In this document: positions 42,706 to 52,694 of the stretch, in pieces
Position numbering within the stretch: the first letter of the stretch is position 1
Layout of the letters: every line of letters begins with the position of its first letter
NCBI GenBank assembly: GCA_963677785.2
Contig: CAXXDH010000003.1
Coordinates: forward strand, 310,001 to 374,000
Direction: 5' to 3'
Length of the DNA stretch: 64,000 nt
Source: G963665495 sp963677785
Lineage (GTDB): Bacteria > Desulfobacterota > Desulfovibrionia > Desulfovibrionales > Desulfovibrionaceae
Notes under the pieces: generated by a model
The model's input: only the letters and a program-made list of their open reading frames with translations
Databases searched by the model: none
What the model was told of the DNA's origin: nothing
Translations under genes and position numbers: made by a program

Positions 42706-43719
42706 TTCTGCCCTTTGTCAAGACAATTCCTTTTGCCTGGACACAGCGGCTGTCATTATTTCTTCAAAAAAAGTGTTAATTTTTAACAAGTAACCACAAA
42801 TGTTAAAAAAAACATAACTTATTTGAAACAAACAGCTCACGGGTAAAAAACAGCCCTTCCTTTGTTTGCAAACACCGCCTTTTCTCCAAAATGAAAACTC
42901 TTTTTCACCTGGCGCTCTTCCGAACGCGTCCAGACATTGTTACCTGACGTTCGCAACCGATGTTTAAAACACCGGCTATCCATTTCTTAGTCCCGAATCG
43001 ACACCTTCAAGGATGGCATTCTCCTGCTCCAGCAACCGCAAGCAGGCTTCGGTCCTCATCAAGGTACAAACCAGAACACAAAAAAAAGTATGTTATTTAT
43101 AAGCACAATTCAGGCCAAAAATTATCCTTTCCCGTCATCAAATCCGTTTTTTTTGTTGCATATCCTGATTCCACCTTGACTCGAGCCTGTTTTTCATACG
43201 TCAAAAACCTTCTTACATGCCAAAATCACACGAGAAACATCTGTAAACATGGCTTAACATGGTTAGTCTGCCGCTGTCCCGCCGAGATACCCTATCCTCT
43301 TCAATTCCAGCCGCTTTCCAACACGCCCCCCTGCTTACACCCTATTCCGAATGGAACAATGTAAAGGGTACATGTTCAATTATAACACACCTGCCCCGGA
43401 ATCCCGGACACTCTGTGCCAGCAAAACAGTAATCAGTTCCCATAGAACAAGAATCACGCCCATAGCCTACTCAAAAAAAGGGGGGGGAATGTATCATTAT
43501 ATTGTATCCTTTTGATAAATCGCTTCCCAAAATGTCTCATTTTGACAATCATATTGTTTCAAAGTCGAATGATCCGGGCTTGTTCCCCTGCATTCGCCGC
43601 TTTCCATCAGCCATCAGCGCTTTTGACATCTCCCAAAGCTTGGGCTAACAGAATCCGTTTCAACAACATATTACATATCCGGAAAGGAACTGATCCTCCC
43701 GGCAATAAAGAACGGTCCC
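42706..43719. other. Long AT-rich intergenic region between adh and hisS
   Basis: About 1 kb without a convincing gene lies between the divergent adh and hisS genes. A plus-strand frame of 134 codons at 42960 has no ribosome binding site and no protein-like composition. A G8 tract occurs at 43482-43489. Promoters of hisS must lie here, but I cannot place them with confidence. Confidence 0.6.
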
Positions 43720-44997
43720 ATGAGCTCCATTCAAAAAATCAAAGGGTTTGCCGACATTTACGGCGAGGCGGACGCCTTGATGACCCGCCTGGAAAGCACC
43801 GCGCGCGATGTCTTCGAACGTTACGGCTACCGCGAACTGCGCACGCCGTTGCTGGAAAAAACCGAGTTGTTCTGTCGCGGCATCGGCGACGAGACAGACG
43901 TGGTCCAAAAAGAAATGTACACCTTCGACGACCGCAAAGGACGCTCCGTGACGCTTCGCCCCGAGGCCACCGCCGGAGTCATGCGCGCGTATATTGAAAA
44001 TAAATTCAGCGCAGCCGAACAGGTCAGCCGCTTTTTCACGCTGGGCCCCATGTTTCGGTACGAACGTCCGCAAAAAGGACGGATGCGGCAGTTTCATCAG
44101 GTCAATGCCGAGTGTATCGGACCGTCGGAGCCCCACGCCGACGCCGAAGTCATTCTGATGCTCCTGCTGTTTCTGCGCAGTGTCGGATTGAACGACCTTT
44201 CGCTGGAGATCAATACGCTGGGCTGCCGGGAGTGCCGTCCGGCGTACCATGAAGCCCTCAAGGCATTTCTGGCCCGCCTGGATCCCGAGACGCTCTGTGC
44301 GGACTGCCGCAGGCGCATGAGTACCAATCCGTTGCGCGTGCTGGACTGCAAGGTGCCTTCCTGCCAGGAGCAGATCGCCAACGCGCCCACGGTACTGGAC
44401 AATGCGTGCCCGGAATGCAAAGAACACTTCCAGACGGTGCTGGGCGTGCTGGACAAGGCCGGACAGGCCTACCACCTGAACCACAAGCTGGTACGCGGCC
44501 TGGATTACTATATGCGCACGACATTTGAAGTGGTCTCCACGAACATCGGCGCCCAGTCTTCCGTGGCTGGGGGCGGCCGCTACGACGGCCTGATAAAGCA
44601 GCTGGGCGGCGGCGACGTGCCCGGCGTGGGCTTTGCCTGCGGCATGGAGCGGCTGATGCAGCTGATGCAGGAGCAGGAAGGCCGTACCAGGAATTTTTAT
44701 CTGGCCGTGCTCGGCGCCGAAGGGCTGGACGCCGGCATTCTGCTGGCCCAGCGTTTGCGCGAAGCCGGCCTTGCCGGAGAAATGGGCTACGGAGCCAGAA
44801 GCGTGAAGAGCCAGATGCGCCAGGCCGGCAAATCCGGCGCGCAATTCACCCTGTTGCTGGGGGCCGAAGAACTGGCAAATCAACAGATACTTGTTAAAGA
44901 CATGACCAGCGGCGAACAGACCGCTCTGGCAACAGGTTCGGACCAGGACCTGGCCGCATTGGCGCAATACCTCAAGCCGGGAACAGAAAGCAGGTAA
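43720..44997 (+). CDS. hisS: Histidyl-tRNA synthetase
   Basis: This class II aminoacyl-tRNA synthetase charges tRNA-His. The 425-residue protein shows motif 1 around RYGYRELRTPLLEKTELF, motif 2 (RPEATAGVMRAYIEN, FRYERPQKGRMRQFHQ), the histidine-specific segments LVRGLDYYMRTTFEVVS and VAGGGRYDGLIKQLGG, and motif 3 PGVGFACGMERL. The anticodon-binding domain covers the last 100 residues. The ribosome binding site is weak (AAAGAACGG). It is followed four bases later by aspS, so the two are co-transcribed. Confidence 0.96.
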   Translation: MSSIQKIKGFADIYGEADALMTRLESTARDVFERYGYRELRTPLLEKTELFCRGIGDETDVVQKEMYTFDDRKGRSVTLRPEATAGVMRAYIENKFSAAEQVSRFFTLGPMFRYERPQKGRMRQFHQVNAECIGPSEPHADAEVILMLLLFLRSVGLNDLSLEINTLGCRECRPAYHEALKAFLARLDPETLCADCRRRMSTNPLRVLDCKVPSCQEQIANAPTVLDNACPECKEHFQTVLGVLDKAGQAYHLNHKLVRGLDYYMRTTFEVVSTNIGAQSSVAGGGRYDGLIKQLGGGDVPGVGFACGMERLMQLMQEQEGRTRNFYLAVLGAEGLDAGILLAQRLREAGLAGEMGYGARSVKSQMRQAGKSGAQFTLLLGAEELANQQILVKDMTSGEQTALATGSDQDLAALAQYLKPGTESR

Positions 44998-45001
44998 TAC
45001 C

Positions 45002-46861
45002 ATGGAAGAGCAAGCGGATATTCAATCATCGCATCAAAAACACGTCCAGGCCCTGGGCGATTGGCGCCGTACGCACAGTTGCTGCGAACTAACGGCAAAA
45101 GACGTCGGTGCCGAAGTCTGCCTGATGGGCTGGGTGCAATTCCGCCGCGACCACGGCGGCCTGATCTTCATCGACATGCGCGACCGCAACGGGTTGACCC
45201 AGGTTGTGTTCAGTCCGGAAGAAAACCCCGAAGCCCACGAGCAGGCACATATTCTGCGTACGGAATATGTGCTGGCCATCAAAGGGCGCGTACGCAACCG
45301 CCCGGACGGCATGCTCAACGATAAAATGCACACCGGTGAAATCGAAGTGGTGGTCAGCGACTGGAAACTGTTGAATACCTCCAAGACGCCGCCCTTTCAT
45401 ATTGAAGACCGGGTTGAAGCCTCGGAAAACCTGCGGCTGCAATACCGCTACCTGGACCTGCGCCGGAGCAGGATGGCCAATAACCTGATGCTGCGCCACC
45501 GCGCGGCCCAGGCCACCCGGCGCTACATGGATTCCCTGGACTTCCTGGAAATCGAAACACCTTTTCTGACCAAAAGCACGCCCGAAGGCGCGCGCGACTT
45601 TCTGGTGCCCAGCCGCGTCAACCAGGGGCAGTTCTACGCCCTGCCCCAGTCCCCCCAGCTATTCAAACAGATGAGCATGGTGGCCGGACTGGACCGCTAT
45701 TATCAGATAGTCCGTTGCTTCCGCGACGAGGACCTGCGCGCGGACCGGCAGCCGGAATTCACCCAGATAGATGTAGAAATGTCCTTTGCGGACGAGGAAC
45801 AGATCATTGAAATGGCCGAAGGCCTGATCAAGGAGATCTTCCATGAAACCCTGAGTATGGAGCTCAATACGCCCTTTCCGCGTATGGAGTATGACGAGGC
45901 CATCGCCAAATACGGCGTGGACCGTCCGGACACCCGCTTCGAGCTCTTTCTCACCGACGTCACCGACGTGGTCCGCGACTCGGATTTCCGGGTTTTTGCC
46001 AAGGCCGAACTGGTCAAGGGGCTGCGCGTTCCCGGTGGTGCGGAGCTGACCCGCAAGGAAATCGACGACTACACCGAATTCGTCAAAATATACGGCGCCC
46101 AGGGCCTGGCCTGGATCAAGGTCAAGGAAAACGGCGATTGGCAGTCTCCGTTCGCCAAGTTTCTCAGCGAGGACGAACGCAAGGGACTGGCCGAAAAACT
46201 CGGCATGGAAATCGGCGACATCGTCTTTTTTCAGGCCGGAGCCGCGGACATGGTCAACAACGCGCTGGGCTACCTGCGGCTGCAGATCGGCGAACGCTTC
46301 AAACTCATCGACCACGACGCCTTTTCCTTTGTCTGGGTTGTGGACTTCCCGCTGCTCGAATGGGATCCGGAAGAAAAACGCTACGTGGCGCGCCACCATC
46401 CGTTCACCTCGCCCAAGGACGGCCACATGGAGCTGCTCCAGAGCGACCCGGCAAACGCCAAGGCCAAGGCCTACGATATCGTGCTCAACGGCATTGAGAT
46501 CGGCGGCGGATCCATCCGCAACCACACCCGGGACGTGCAGACAAAGATGTTCGAGGTCCTGGGCGTGACCGACGATGTGGCCGAGTACAAATTCGGCTTC
46601 CTGCTCCAGGCGCTGGAATACGGCGCGCCGCCCCACGGCGGCATTGCCTTTGGCTTCGACCGGTTGGTCATGCTGCTTTGCAAGGTGGACTCCATCCGCG
46701 ACGTCATCGCTTTCCCCAAAACCCAGAAAGCGACCTGCATGCTCACGGAAGCGCCCGACTTCGTGGCCAACAAACAGCTGCGCGAACTGGGCATCAAGGT
46801 TCGCGACCTGGTCAAGAAAAAAGAAGCTGCCGGAAAACCCGCCGGCGAGGATGATGCATAA
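45002..46861 (+). CDS. aspS: Aspartyl-tRNA synthetase
   Basis: The class IIb synthetase has 619 residues. The N-terminal OB-fold (VCLMGWVQFRRDHGGLIFIDMRDR) binds the anticodon, motif 2 is FRDEDLRADRQPEFTQID, the bacterial insertion domain (GAD) lies around residues 300-420, and motif 3 is GGIAFGFDRLVML. It begins MEEQADIQSSHQKH, an extension of about 20 residues before the OB-fold that is common in Desulfovibrio relatives as far as I recall. It lies four bases after hisS. Confidence 0.96.
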   Translation: MEEQADIQSSHQKHVQALGDWRRTHSCCELTAKDVGAEVCLMGWVQFRRDHGGLIFIDMRDRNGLTQVVFSPEENPEAHEQAHILRTEYVLAIKGRVRNRPDGMLNDKMHTGEIEVVVSDWKLLNTSKTPPFHIEDRVEASENLRLQYRYLDLRRSRMANNLMLRHRAAQATRRYMDSLDFLEIETPFLTKSTPEGARDFLVPSRVNQGQFYALPQSPQLFKQMSMVAGLDRYYQIVRCFRDEDLRADRQPEFTQIDVEMSFADEEQIIEMAEGLIKEIFHETLSMELNTPFPRMEYDEAIAKYGVDRPDTRFELFLTDVTDVVRDSDFRVFAKAELVKGLRVPGGAELTRKEIDDYTEFVKIYGAQGLAWIKVKENGDWQSPFAKFLSEDERKGLAEKLGMEIGDIVFFQAGAADMVNNALGYLRLQIGERFKLIDHDAFSFVWVVDFPLLEWDPEEKRYVARHHPFTSPKDGHMELLQSDPANAKAKAYDIVLNGIEIGGGSIRNHTRDVQTKMFEVLGVTDDVAEYKFGFLLQALEYGAPPHGGIAFGFDRLVMLLCKVDSIRDVIAFPKTQKATCMLTEAPDFVANKQLRELGIKVRDLVKKKEAAGKPAGEDDA

Positions 46862-46975
46862 GCTGCGAACAATTCGGCTGGTTCGTCCCCTGTGCTTTGC
46901 AACCACCGGGAGAGTACTTATGTACACTAAAGAGTACGTAGCCATGAAGACACGATTTGAAACAGGGGGCGAACA

Positions 46976-47491
46976 ATGAGCCTGTTACGCATACATACCT
47001 ATCCGGACCCCGTCCTGGCCGAGAAGGCCCGGAAGGTGGACGAAATAACCGATGCAATACGGCAGCTTGCCGCGGACATGAGCGAAACCATGTACGAAGG
47101 CAACGGCGTGGGCCTTGCCGCGCCCCAGGTGGGCGAATCCATCCGCCTGGTGGTGCTGGACGTGACCGGCCCCGAGGAACGCAAGGGATTGATGTCCCTC
47201 ATCAATCCCGTCATCGTGCAGCGCGAGGGCTCGGTCGAATCCGAAGAAGGCTGCCTGAGCCTGCCCATGCTCAGCGGCAAGGTGACCCGCTCCGAAAAAA
47301 TCACGGTACATGCCACGGACCTGGACGGCAATGAGCAGAAAATCGAAGCCGAAGGGCTGCTGGCCATCTGCCTGCAGCACGAACTCGACCACCTCGACGG
47401 CGTACTGCTGCTGAACCGGCTTTCCCGACTGAAGCGTACGATGTATGAAAAGAAAGCCAGAAAGATGAAAGAACGCGAGGCCAGAGCGTGA
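46976..47491 (+). CDS. def: Peptide deformylase
   Basis: The enzyme removes the formyl group from new polypeptides. Its three family motifs are complete: GNGVGLAAPQVG (residues 43-54), EEGCLSLP with metal ligand Cys93, and QHELDHLDG with His135, catalytic Glu136 and His139. The C-terminus ends in a basic helix (RTMYEKKARKMKEREARA). The start follows GGGGG a few bases upstream. It overlaps fmt by four bases (GTGA), the classic def-fmt pair that handles both ends of the formylation cycle. Confidence 0.96.
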   Translation: MSLLRIHTYPDPVLAEKARKVDEITDAIRQLAADMSETMYEGNGVGLAAPQVGESIRLVVLDVTGPEERKGLMSLINPVIVQREGSVESEEGCLSLPMLSGKVTRSEKITVHATDLDGNEQKIEAEGLLAICLQHELDHLDGVLLLNRLSRLKRTMYEKKARKMKEREARA

Positions 47492-48426
47492 AACTGATCT
47501 TTATGGGAACACCCGGATTTGCGGCCACGATTCTCAACTCGCTGCTGGACTGGCCCAAGGCCGAAATGCTTGCGGTCTATACGCAACCGGACCGCCCGGC
47601 GGGCCGGGGGCGCGTGCTGCGCGCCTCCCAGGTCAAGCAGGTGGCTCAGGCCAGGCGCTTGCCCGTGTACCAGCCCAAGACCCTGCGCGATCCGGAAGAA
47701 CAGGAACAGTTGCGCCGGATGGAGCCGGACGCCGTCATCGTCGCCGCCTACGGCCTGATCCTGCCCCAGGAAGTCCTGGACATACCGCGCCTGGGCTGCA
47801 TCAACGTCCATGCCTCCCTGTTGCCGCGCTACCGCGGAGCCGCGCCCATTCAGCGCGCCATCATGGCCGGCGAACACGCCACCGGCATTACCATCATGCA
47901 TATGGACGCCGGGCTGGATACGGGCGACATGCTGCTGCAGCGGGCCCTGGTCATCGGCAAGGACGACACCGCGGCCATCCTGCACGACCAGCTGGCCGAA
48001 CTGGGCGGCGAAGCCCTGACCGACGCCCTGAACCAACTCGAAGCCGGAACCCTCAAAATATTTCCGCAAAACAACGAAAAGGCCACCTACGCGGCCAAAC
48101 TCCAGAAAGAAGAAGGCCTGGTGGACTGGAACCGTACCGCGCAACAGGTCCACAATCAGGTGCGCGCGCTGCATCCCTGGCCGGGCGCCTATTTTTTCTG
48201 GACTCCGCCGGGCAAGGACAAAGCCCTGCGCCTGACCCTGATGCCCGGCGAAGTAGGCCCCAAGGTCGAACTCAACGCCGTGCCCGGCACCATTCTCGGC
48301 CTGCGTGACGACAAACTGGCCATCACCTGCGCGGACCGCGAATACCTTGTTCCCGGCCTGATCCCTGAAGGCAAAAAGCAAATCGACGCGCGCTCTTTCC
48401 AGAACGGCTATTTGTGCAAGAGATAG
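47488..48426 (+). CDS. fmt: Methionyl-tRNA formyltransferase
   Basis: The enzyme formylates Met-tRNA(fMet) using 10-formyltetrahydrofolate. It has 312 residues with FMGTPGFAATIL at the N-terminus, the catalytic segment CINVHASLLPRYRGAAPIQRAI (Asn and His of the active site), and MHMDAGLDTGDMLLQ with the catalytic Asp. The C-terminal tRNA-binding domain begins near NQVRALHPWPGAYF. The GTG start overlaps the def stop. It is the last of the four translation genes in the run. Confidence 0.96.
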   Translation: MKLIFMGTPGFAATILNSLLDWPKAEMLAVYTQPDRPAGRGRVLRASQVKQVAQARRLPVYQPKTLRDPEEQEQLRRMEPDAVIVAAYGLILPQEVLDIPRLGCINVHASLLPRYRGAAPIQRAIMAGEHATGITIMHMDAGLDTGDMLLQRALVIGKDDTAAILHDQLAELGGEALTDALNQLEAGTLKIFPQNNEKATYAAKLQKEEGLVDWNRTAQQVHNQVRALHPWPGAYFFWTPPGKDKALRLTLMPGEVGPKVELNAVPGTILGLRDDKLAITCADREYLVPGLIPEGKKQIDARSFQNGYLCKR

Positions 48427-48655
48427 GCGTCCGTTTTTTTGCGAACAGCACAATCCTCAAGAGCAATCCGGCATTTGCGGCTAACGCTGTTCACAGCCTT
48501 AATTTTTACATAAGACTACATTATAATTTTTTAATATTTGCGCCAGGATAACAGCTCTCCGGCAGGAGGGATTGCCTATCACGAGCAGGTATTGTAATTA
48601 TTCTATGTAATTTGTTTTTCTTTTCAAATAACATAAGCAACCTTATTCTGTGAGT

Positions 48656-49552
48656 ATGCCTTTTCATCATTCCCAGATTCCCGACGACCCGTACGAACGG
48701 GAAGAAGCCGCGGCCGGAACCCGCAAGCGCTTGTTTCTCGGACTGATTACCGGCGCCTGCTTTCTGCTCTGTTCGATCCTGGTGCTGCTCTGGATTGTTC
48801 CGTACGTCGGCCTCAACGGCATTCACCCCTGGGCTCCGGCCATCGCGGGGGTTGTTTTTACCTGCGCCATTCTTGTGGTCACCTGGGCCTGGCTCGGTCT
48901 GGTGCTGCGCATCATGCTGGGCAGATCCCTGCCCTTTTCCAGCCAGCTGCGCGGACTGGCCATCAAATTCTTTCTGCCCTTGATGACCCTGCTCGGCCGC
49001 GCTTTCGGGATTCCCAAAGAAAACGTCCGCGGCTCCTTCATCAAGGTCAACAACGAACTGGTCCTTAATGAAGCGGGACAGCACAAACCCGAAGACATTC
49101 TGCTGCTCATGCCGCACTGCCTGCAGAACAGCCGCTGCGACATTCGCCTGACCTACGACATCACCAATTGCAAACGCTGCGGCAAGTGCGCCATCAAAGG
49201 ACTGCTCGAGCTCTCCGAACGCTACGGCGTACATCTGGCCATCGCCACCGGCGGCACCATAGCCCGCCGCATCGTGGTCCAGACCAGGCCCAAGCTGATT
49301 CTGGCCGTGGCCTGCGAACGCGACCTGTCAAGCGGCATCCAGGATACCTACCCCATTCCGGTTTTCGGCGTATTGAATTCGCGGCCGCACGGTCCGTGTC
49401 TGGATACCCAGGTCTCTCTGACCGCCCTGGAAAACGCGCTGCAGCTGTTCCTGGATGATGCAAGCAAGGCTGAAATTGCCAAGCGTCCGGCACCCAACAA
49501 GCCCAAAATTCTGCGCGCCCGAAAATCAGGGCAAACCGGACAAGCCTCCTGA
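48656..49552 (+). CDS. DUF116 family membrane protein
   Basis: This is a protein of about 298 residues of unknown function. Two hydrophobic helices lie at the N-terminus (LFLGLITGACFLLCSILVLL and WAPAIAGVVFTCAILVVTW), then the DUF116 domain with conserved cysteines: MPHCLQNSRCDIRL, NCKRCGKCAIKGL and VACERDLSSGIQDT. The cysteine set suggests a metal or iron-sulfur site on the cytoplasmic face. GTG at 48650 is an alternative start two codons earlier; neither has a good ribosome binding site. In many bacteria DUF116 genes sit beside def, fmt and rsmB as here, hinting at a translation or membrane-associated role, but nothing is proven. Confidence 0.85.
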   Translation: MPFHHSQIPDDPYEREEAAAGTRKRLFLGLITGACFLLCSILVLLWIVPYVGLNGIHPWAPAIAGVVFTCAILVVTWAWLGLVLRIMLGRSLPFSSQLRGLAIKFFLPLMTLLGRAFGIPKENVRGSFIKVNNELVLNEAGQHKPEDILLLMPHCLQNSRCDIRLTYDITNCKRCGKCAIKGLLELSERYGVHLAIATGGTIARRIVVQTRPKLILAVACERDLSSGIQDTYPIPVFGVLNSRPHGPCLDTQVSLTALENALQLFLDDASKAEIAKRPAPNKPKILRARKSGQTGQAS

Positions 49553-49566
49553 GTCCGGGAAAGGCC

Positions 49567-50877
49567 ATGACGCGGAAGAACAGCCGCCATACGCCCCCGG
49601 CCCGTGCAGCTGCCTTGTCCTGCCTGGAAGCCGTCCTGCGCAAAGGAACCGACCTGCAGGAAGCCCTGGACGCCGCGTTGCGGTCCCGTACGCTCGACCC
49701 GCGCGACACGGCCCTGGCTACTGAGCTGGCGTACGGCGTATTGCGCCACAAGGCCCGCCTGGACTGGCTGCTCCACCGCCATCTGCGCGAGCCGCAAAAA
49801 CTCCCCCCGGCCATGCTTCAAACACTGGAAACCGCCTGCTACGAAATCCTCTTCCTCGAACGGGTGCCCGTGTACGCATCCGTGGACTGGGCCGTCGAAC
49901 ACTGCAAACAAACCTTTGGCCAGGGCCGCGCTAAGCTGGCCAACGCCGTATTGCGCAAAATCGCCACCCCGGATGAGCTGCAGCTCGGACTCGATCCCCA
50001 GCGCTGCCGCGCGTGTTTTACGGATCAAACCGAATTTCTGGCCACCTGGTACGCGGCTCCGCGCTGGCTGGTGGAGCTCTGGCAGCGCAGCTACGGCCAT
50101 GACCGGACCTCCGCTTTGCTGGAAGCCTCGCTCATGGTGCCTCCCCTGGGCCTGCGGCTGCGCCGCGGATGCGCCGCAGCCGACATGCTGCCCAGGCTGG
50201 GCCCGTCAGCCGCCGGCGTGGCGGAACAGGGCGTTGCCCTGGCCGTACGCGGCGCCGATGCCGCCGCCGTACGCGAGCTGGAACAGGCCGGCGAATTGAG
50301 CCGCCAGAGCTTCGCGGCCCAGCAAGCCCTGCTGGCGCTGCAGCCCGAAACCTGGCCCGAACCCATCTGGGACGGCTGCGCCGGACGCGGCGGAAAAACC
50401 TGCCAGCTGCTCGAACTGGGGAAAAAAGATCTGGTCGCCAGCGACCCGCATTCCAAACGTCTTGAGGGTCTGCGCAGCGAACTCCAACGTTTGGGGTTGC
50501 CGCCCATTCCGGTCCATTGCTGCGGCGCGGACGCCCCGGTCTTTGTTCCGCAGGCCCGGACCATTCTGCTGGACGCGCCCTGCTCGGGCCTGGGCGTGCT
50601 GGCGCGGCGTCCGGACGCCAAATGGCGACGCCGCCCGCGCGACCTGAAAGACCTGGTCAGGCTCCAGCGCCGTATCCTGCACCAGGCCTGCGAACTGCTG
50701 CCGGAAAACGGCTTGCTGGCCTATCTGACCTGTACGGCCAACCCGGCGGAAAACGACGGACAAATCAACAAATTGCTGGCCGCGCGCCCGGACATGCGCC
50801 TGGAAATATCCTGGGAAAGCCCGGACATTGCAAAATTTGGAGAATATTTCTACGCGGCGTTGCTGCGCAAGGCGTAA
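49567..50877 (+). CDS. rsmB: 16S rRNA (cytosine-967-C5)-methyltransferase RsmB-like
   Basis: The N-terminal NusB-like RNA-binding domain (about residues 8-140, RAAALSCLEAVLRKG, ELAYGVLRHKARLDWLL) is followed by the SAM-dependent methyltransferase domain. The SAM motif reads IWDGCAGRGGKT, and the catalytic cysteines are in DAPCSGLGVLARRPDAKW and YLTCTANPAEND. The usual YSTCS variant is replaced by YLTCT, still with the cysteine. At 436 residues the length fits. It follows the DUF116 gene by 14 bp. A small terminator lies after it. Confidence 0.92.
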   Translation: MTRKNSRHTPPARAAALSCLEAVLRKGTDLQEALDAALRSRTLDPRDTALATELAYGVLRHKARLDWLLHRHLREPQKLPPAMLQTLETACYEILFLERVPVYASVDWAVEHCKQTFGQGRAKLANAVLRKIATPDELQLGLDPQRCRACFTDQTEFLATWYAAPRWLVELWQRSYGHDRTSALLEASLMVPPLGLRLRRGCAAADMLPRLGPSAAGVAEQGVALAVRGADAAAVRELEQAGELSRQSFAAQQALLALQPETWPEPIWDGCAGRGGKTCQLLELGKKDLVASDPHSKRLEGLRSELQRLGLPPIPVHCCGADAPVFVPQARTILLDAPCSGLGVLARRPDAKWRRRPRDLKDLVRLQRRILHQACELLPENGLLAYLTCTANPAENDGQINKLLAARPDMRLEISWESPDIAKFGEYFYAALLRKA

Positions 50878-50884
50878 CGTCGCG

Positions 50885-50906
50885 GGGGACAAGAATCCCC
50901 TTTCTT
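50885..50906 (+). terminator. Short terminator after rsmB
   Basis: GGGGA-CAAGAA-TCCCC followed by TTTCTT lies eight bases after the rsmB stop, before the convergent DUF1992 gene. The stem is short (five pairs), so efficiency may be limited. Confidence 0.5.
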
Positions 50907-50921
50907 CGGATTGAATACGCG

Positions 50922-51308
50922 CTATTTTTTCTTGCGTTCCACCAGCTCCACCTTCTCGACGATCTTGTCGTAATAGAGCTGATTTTTTTCAAATTTAATG
51001 GGCTTGTTGTAGCGGATGTTCCAACGGGTGATCAGAAAATTGAGTTTCTGCATCTGGCGGTAGCGGGTCTGTTCGTCCTCGCACTGTTCCAGCATTTCCA
51101 CAATGGTGTGGATTTCCTTTTCGTCCGCGATCTGCGGCGGCACATGGCCCGAGTTGCGCAGGATCTTATACGCCATACGCAAGTCTTCGGGAACCATGGA
51201 ATCGTCTTCCAGCTCCAGGGGCTTGCCCGCCCCATCCAGATCGTCGAAACCGCCCTCGCGCATGGATTTTTCAATGCGCTCGTCAGCAATCTTGTGCCAG
51301 TAAAACAT
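50922..51308 (-). CDS. DUF1992 (DnaJ-homologue C28) family protein
   Basis: This is a small cytoplasmic protein of 128 residues with the conserved opening MFYWHKIADERIEKSMREGGFDDL and GAGKPLELEDD, typical of the DUF1992 family that resembles the conserved part of DNAJC28. The start at 51308 is set by GAGGATC upstream and by this family-specific N-terminus. The middle is a long charged helix (EIHTIVEMLEQCEDEQTRYR). It has no J domain. It stands alone between convergent rsmB and divergent neighbours. The function is unknown. Confidence 0.88.
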   Translation of the reverse strand: MFYWHKIADERIEKSMREGGFDDLDGAGKPLELEDDSMVPEDLRMAYKILRNSGHVPPQIADEKEIHTIVEMLEQCEDEQTRYRQMQKLNFLITRWNIRYNKPIKFEKNQLYYDKIVEKVELVERKKK

Positions 51309-51515
51309 GATTGATCCTCTGCATAAAACCAATTTTCCGCGATTTGGCGGAGCGTCATAAGAGATGCTTCGGTAGTAATCTAACAAAGAGAAGCGCGCCC
51401 CGCCATGCCTTTTTCACAACAGCTTTTGACAGCTTTCTTGACCGTTGACGCTAATCCCTGGTACGATATTATAGATTCTTTTTATTGCTTGGGAAGCTTG
51501 AAAGGTGGGGGAAAA

Positions 51516-52694
51516 ATGATTGCACAGCTGCTTCGCTGTCTCTTTAAGAATATCCTTTTCTTTGTCGTTTTGAGTCTTGTCATTGTCCTGTGCGGCTGGG
51601 GCTGCACAAAAGACGACCCCATCCGTATCGGCTTCGTCGGGCCGCTGAAAGGAAACTATTCGGATCTTGGCGTTCAAGGGCGCAACGGCGCTCAGCTTGC
51701 CATGGAAACCATCAATAACAAGGGCGGCGTTGCCGGCCGGCAGCTGGAACTGCTCGTTCGCAACGACAACGGCATGATCACGGACGCTCTGGAGGCGGAC
51801 CGTGAATTGATGCGCCAGAAAGTTGTGGCCGTCGTGGGACATATGCTCAGCGCTCAATCCCTGGCTGCAGTGCAAGAATTTGCCGATGAGTCTTTGATAT
51901 TTCTCTCCCCCACAACATCCACCCCGCTGCTAACCGGAAAAAACGACAATTTCTTCAGAGTGATGCCGGCCAACCAGAACTGGGCTGCCGCACTTGCCGT
52001 GTACGCGACCGTACACATGGGCAAACCGATGACCCTCATGCTCATAGACGACAATAACAAGGGCTATACCGTCCCCTTTTGCAAAGCTTTTGCCGAACGT
52101 TACGCCCAGCTGAGCGGCGAAACCATTGAGCAGCACTTCTCATCCGGCTCTTCCGGCTGGCAGGAAAAGGTTCTTGCCCGGCTGGCCGCGGACAAGCCCC
52201 AGGCGCTGCTGGTGGCGGCTTCGGCCAGAGACACTGCCTCCCTGGCCCGTCGATTGCGGTTGGCGCATCAGACCTTGCCGATACTGACGACTCCATGGGC
52301 ATACACCAAGGAAGTTATAGACCTGGGCGGATCTGCGGTGGAGGGCATGATAACTTCCATGAGCTTTGACGAGAACAGCAACCTGCCTGAATTCATTGCT
52401 TTCAAGGAGGCCTATCTCAAGCGTTTCGGACGCGAACCCAGCTTTTTCGCAGCGTTCGCCTATGACGCTGTCCTGGCCCTGGCCGACGCCCTGTCGCGGA
52501 CAGGAGGAAAGCCCGAGGGACTCCCGCGCGAGCTGGTCCGCGTTCAGAACCTCCAGGGCGCAATGGGCCCTTTTTCCATTGATGAGAATGGAGACGTGAA
52601 GAGGCAGTATTTCATTGTGACCGTGAAGTCCGGAAAACTGCATACGTTGTCCCTGGAGCCCAGCGGAACTCCTGCACCGTCACCATCTCCTTGA
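51516..52694 (+). CDS. Periplasmic binding protein, type 1 (branched-chain amino acid ABC-like)
   Basis: The start at 51516 has GGTGGGGGA upstream and begins a signal sequence (LFKNILFFVVLSLVIVLCGWGC) that may be a lipoprotein signal with a poor lipobox. The mature part is a type 1 substrate-binding fold of the LivJ class: IRIGFVGPLKGNYSDLGVQGRNGAQLAME, VAVVGHMLSAQSLA, SPTTSTPLLTG, and FFAAFAYDAVLALADAL. No ABC permease or ATPase is adjacent. Instead the gene overlaps a hybrid histidine kinase, so it probably works as the ligand-binding partner of that sensor rather than in transport. The ligand is unknown. Confidence 0.87.
   Translation: MIAQLLRCLFKNILFFVVLSLVIVLCGWGCTKDDPIRIGFVGPLKGNYSDLGVQGRNGAQLAMETINNKGGVAGRQLELLVRNDNGMITDALEADRELMRQKVVAVVGHMLSAQSLAAVQEFADESLIFLSPTTSTPLLTGKNDNFFRVMPANQNWAAALAVYATVHMGKPMTLMLIDDNNKGYTVPFCKAFAERYAQLSGETIEQHFSSGSSGWQEKVLARLAADKPQALLVAASARDTASLARRLRLAHQTLPILTTPWAYTKEVIDLGGSAVEGMITSMSFDENSNLPEFIAFKEAYLKRFGREPSFFAAFAYDAVLALADALSRTGGKPEGLPRELVRVQNLQGAMGPFSIDENGDVKRQYFIVTVKSGKLHTLSLEPSGTPAPSPSP

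Noticed and set aside
42414..42720. Sigma-54 promoter (GG-N10-GC) before adh
   Set aside because: I scanned the minus strand between the module and the start codon and found no match with correct spacing, so a sigma-54 promoter is not claimed although a sigma-54-type regulator is nearby.
42960..43364. A 134-codon plus-strand frame in the adh-hisS spacer
   Set aside because: No ribosome binding site, no codon bias of the neighbours, no recognisable motif, and a composition rich in Pro/His/Cys typical of random AT/GC-mixed sequence.
48442..48493. GAACAGC/GCTGTTC dyad after fmt as a terminator
   Set aside because: The arms are 38 bases apart with no supporting stem and no T tract at the end.
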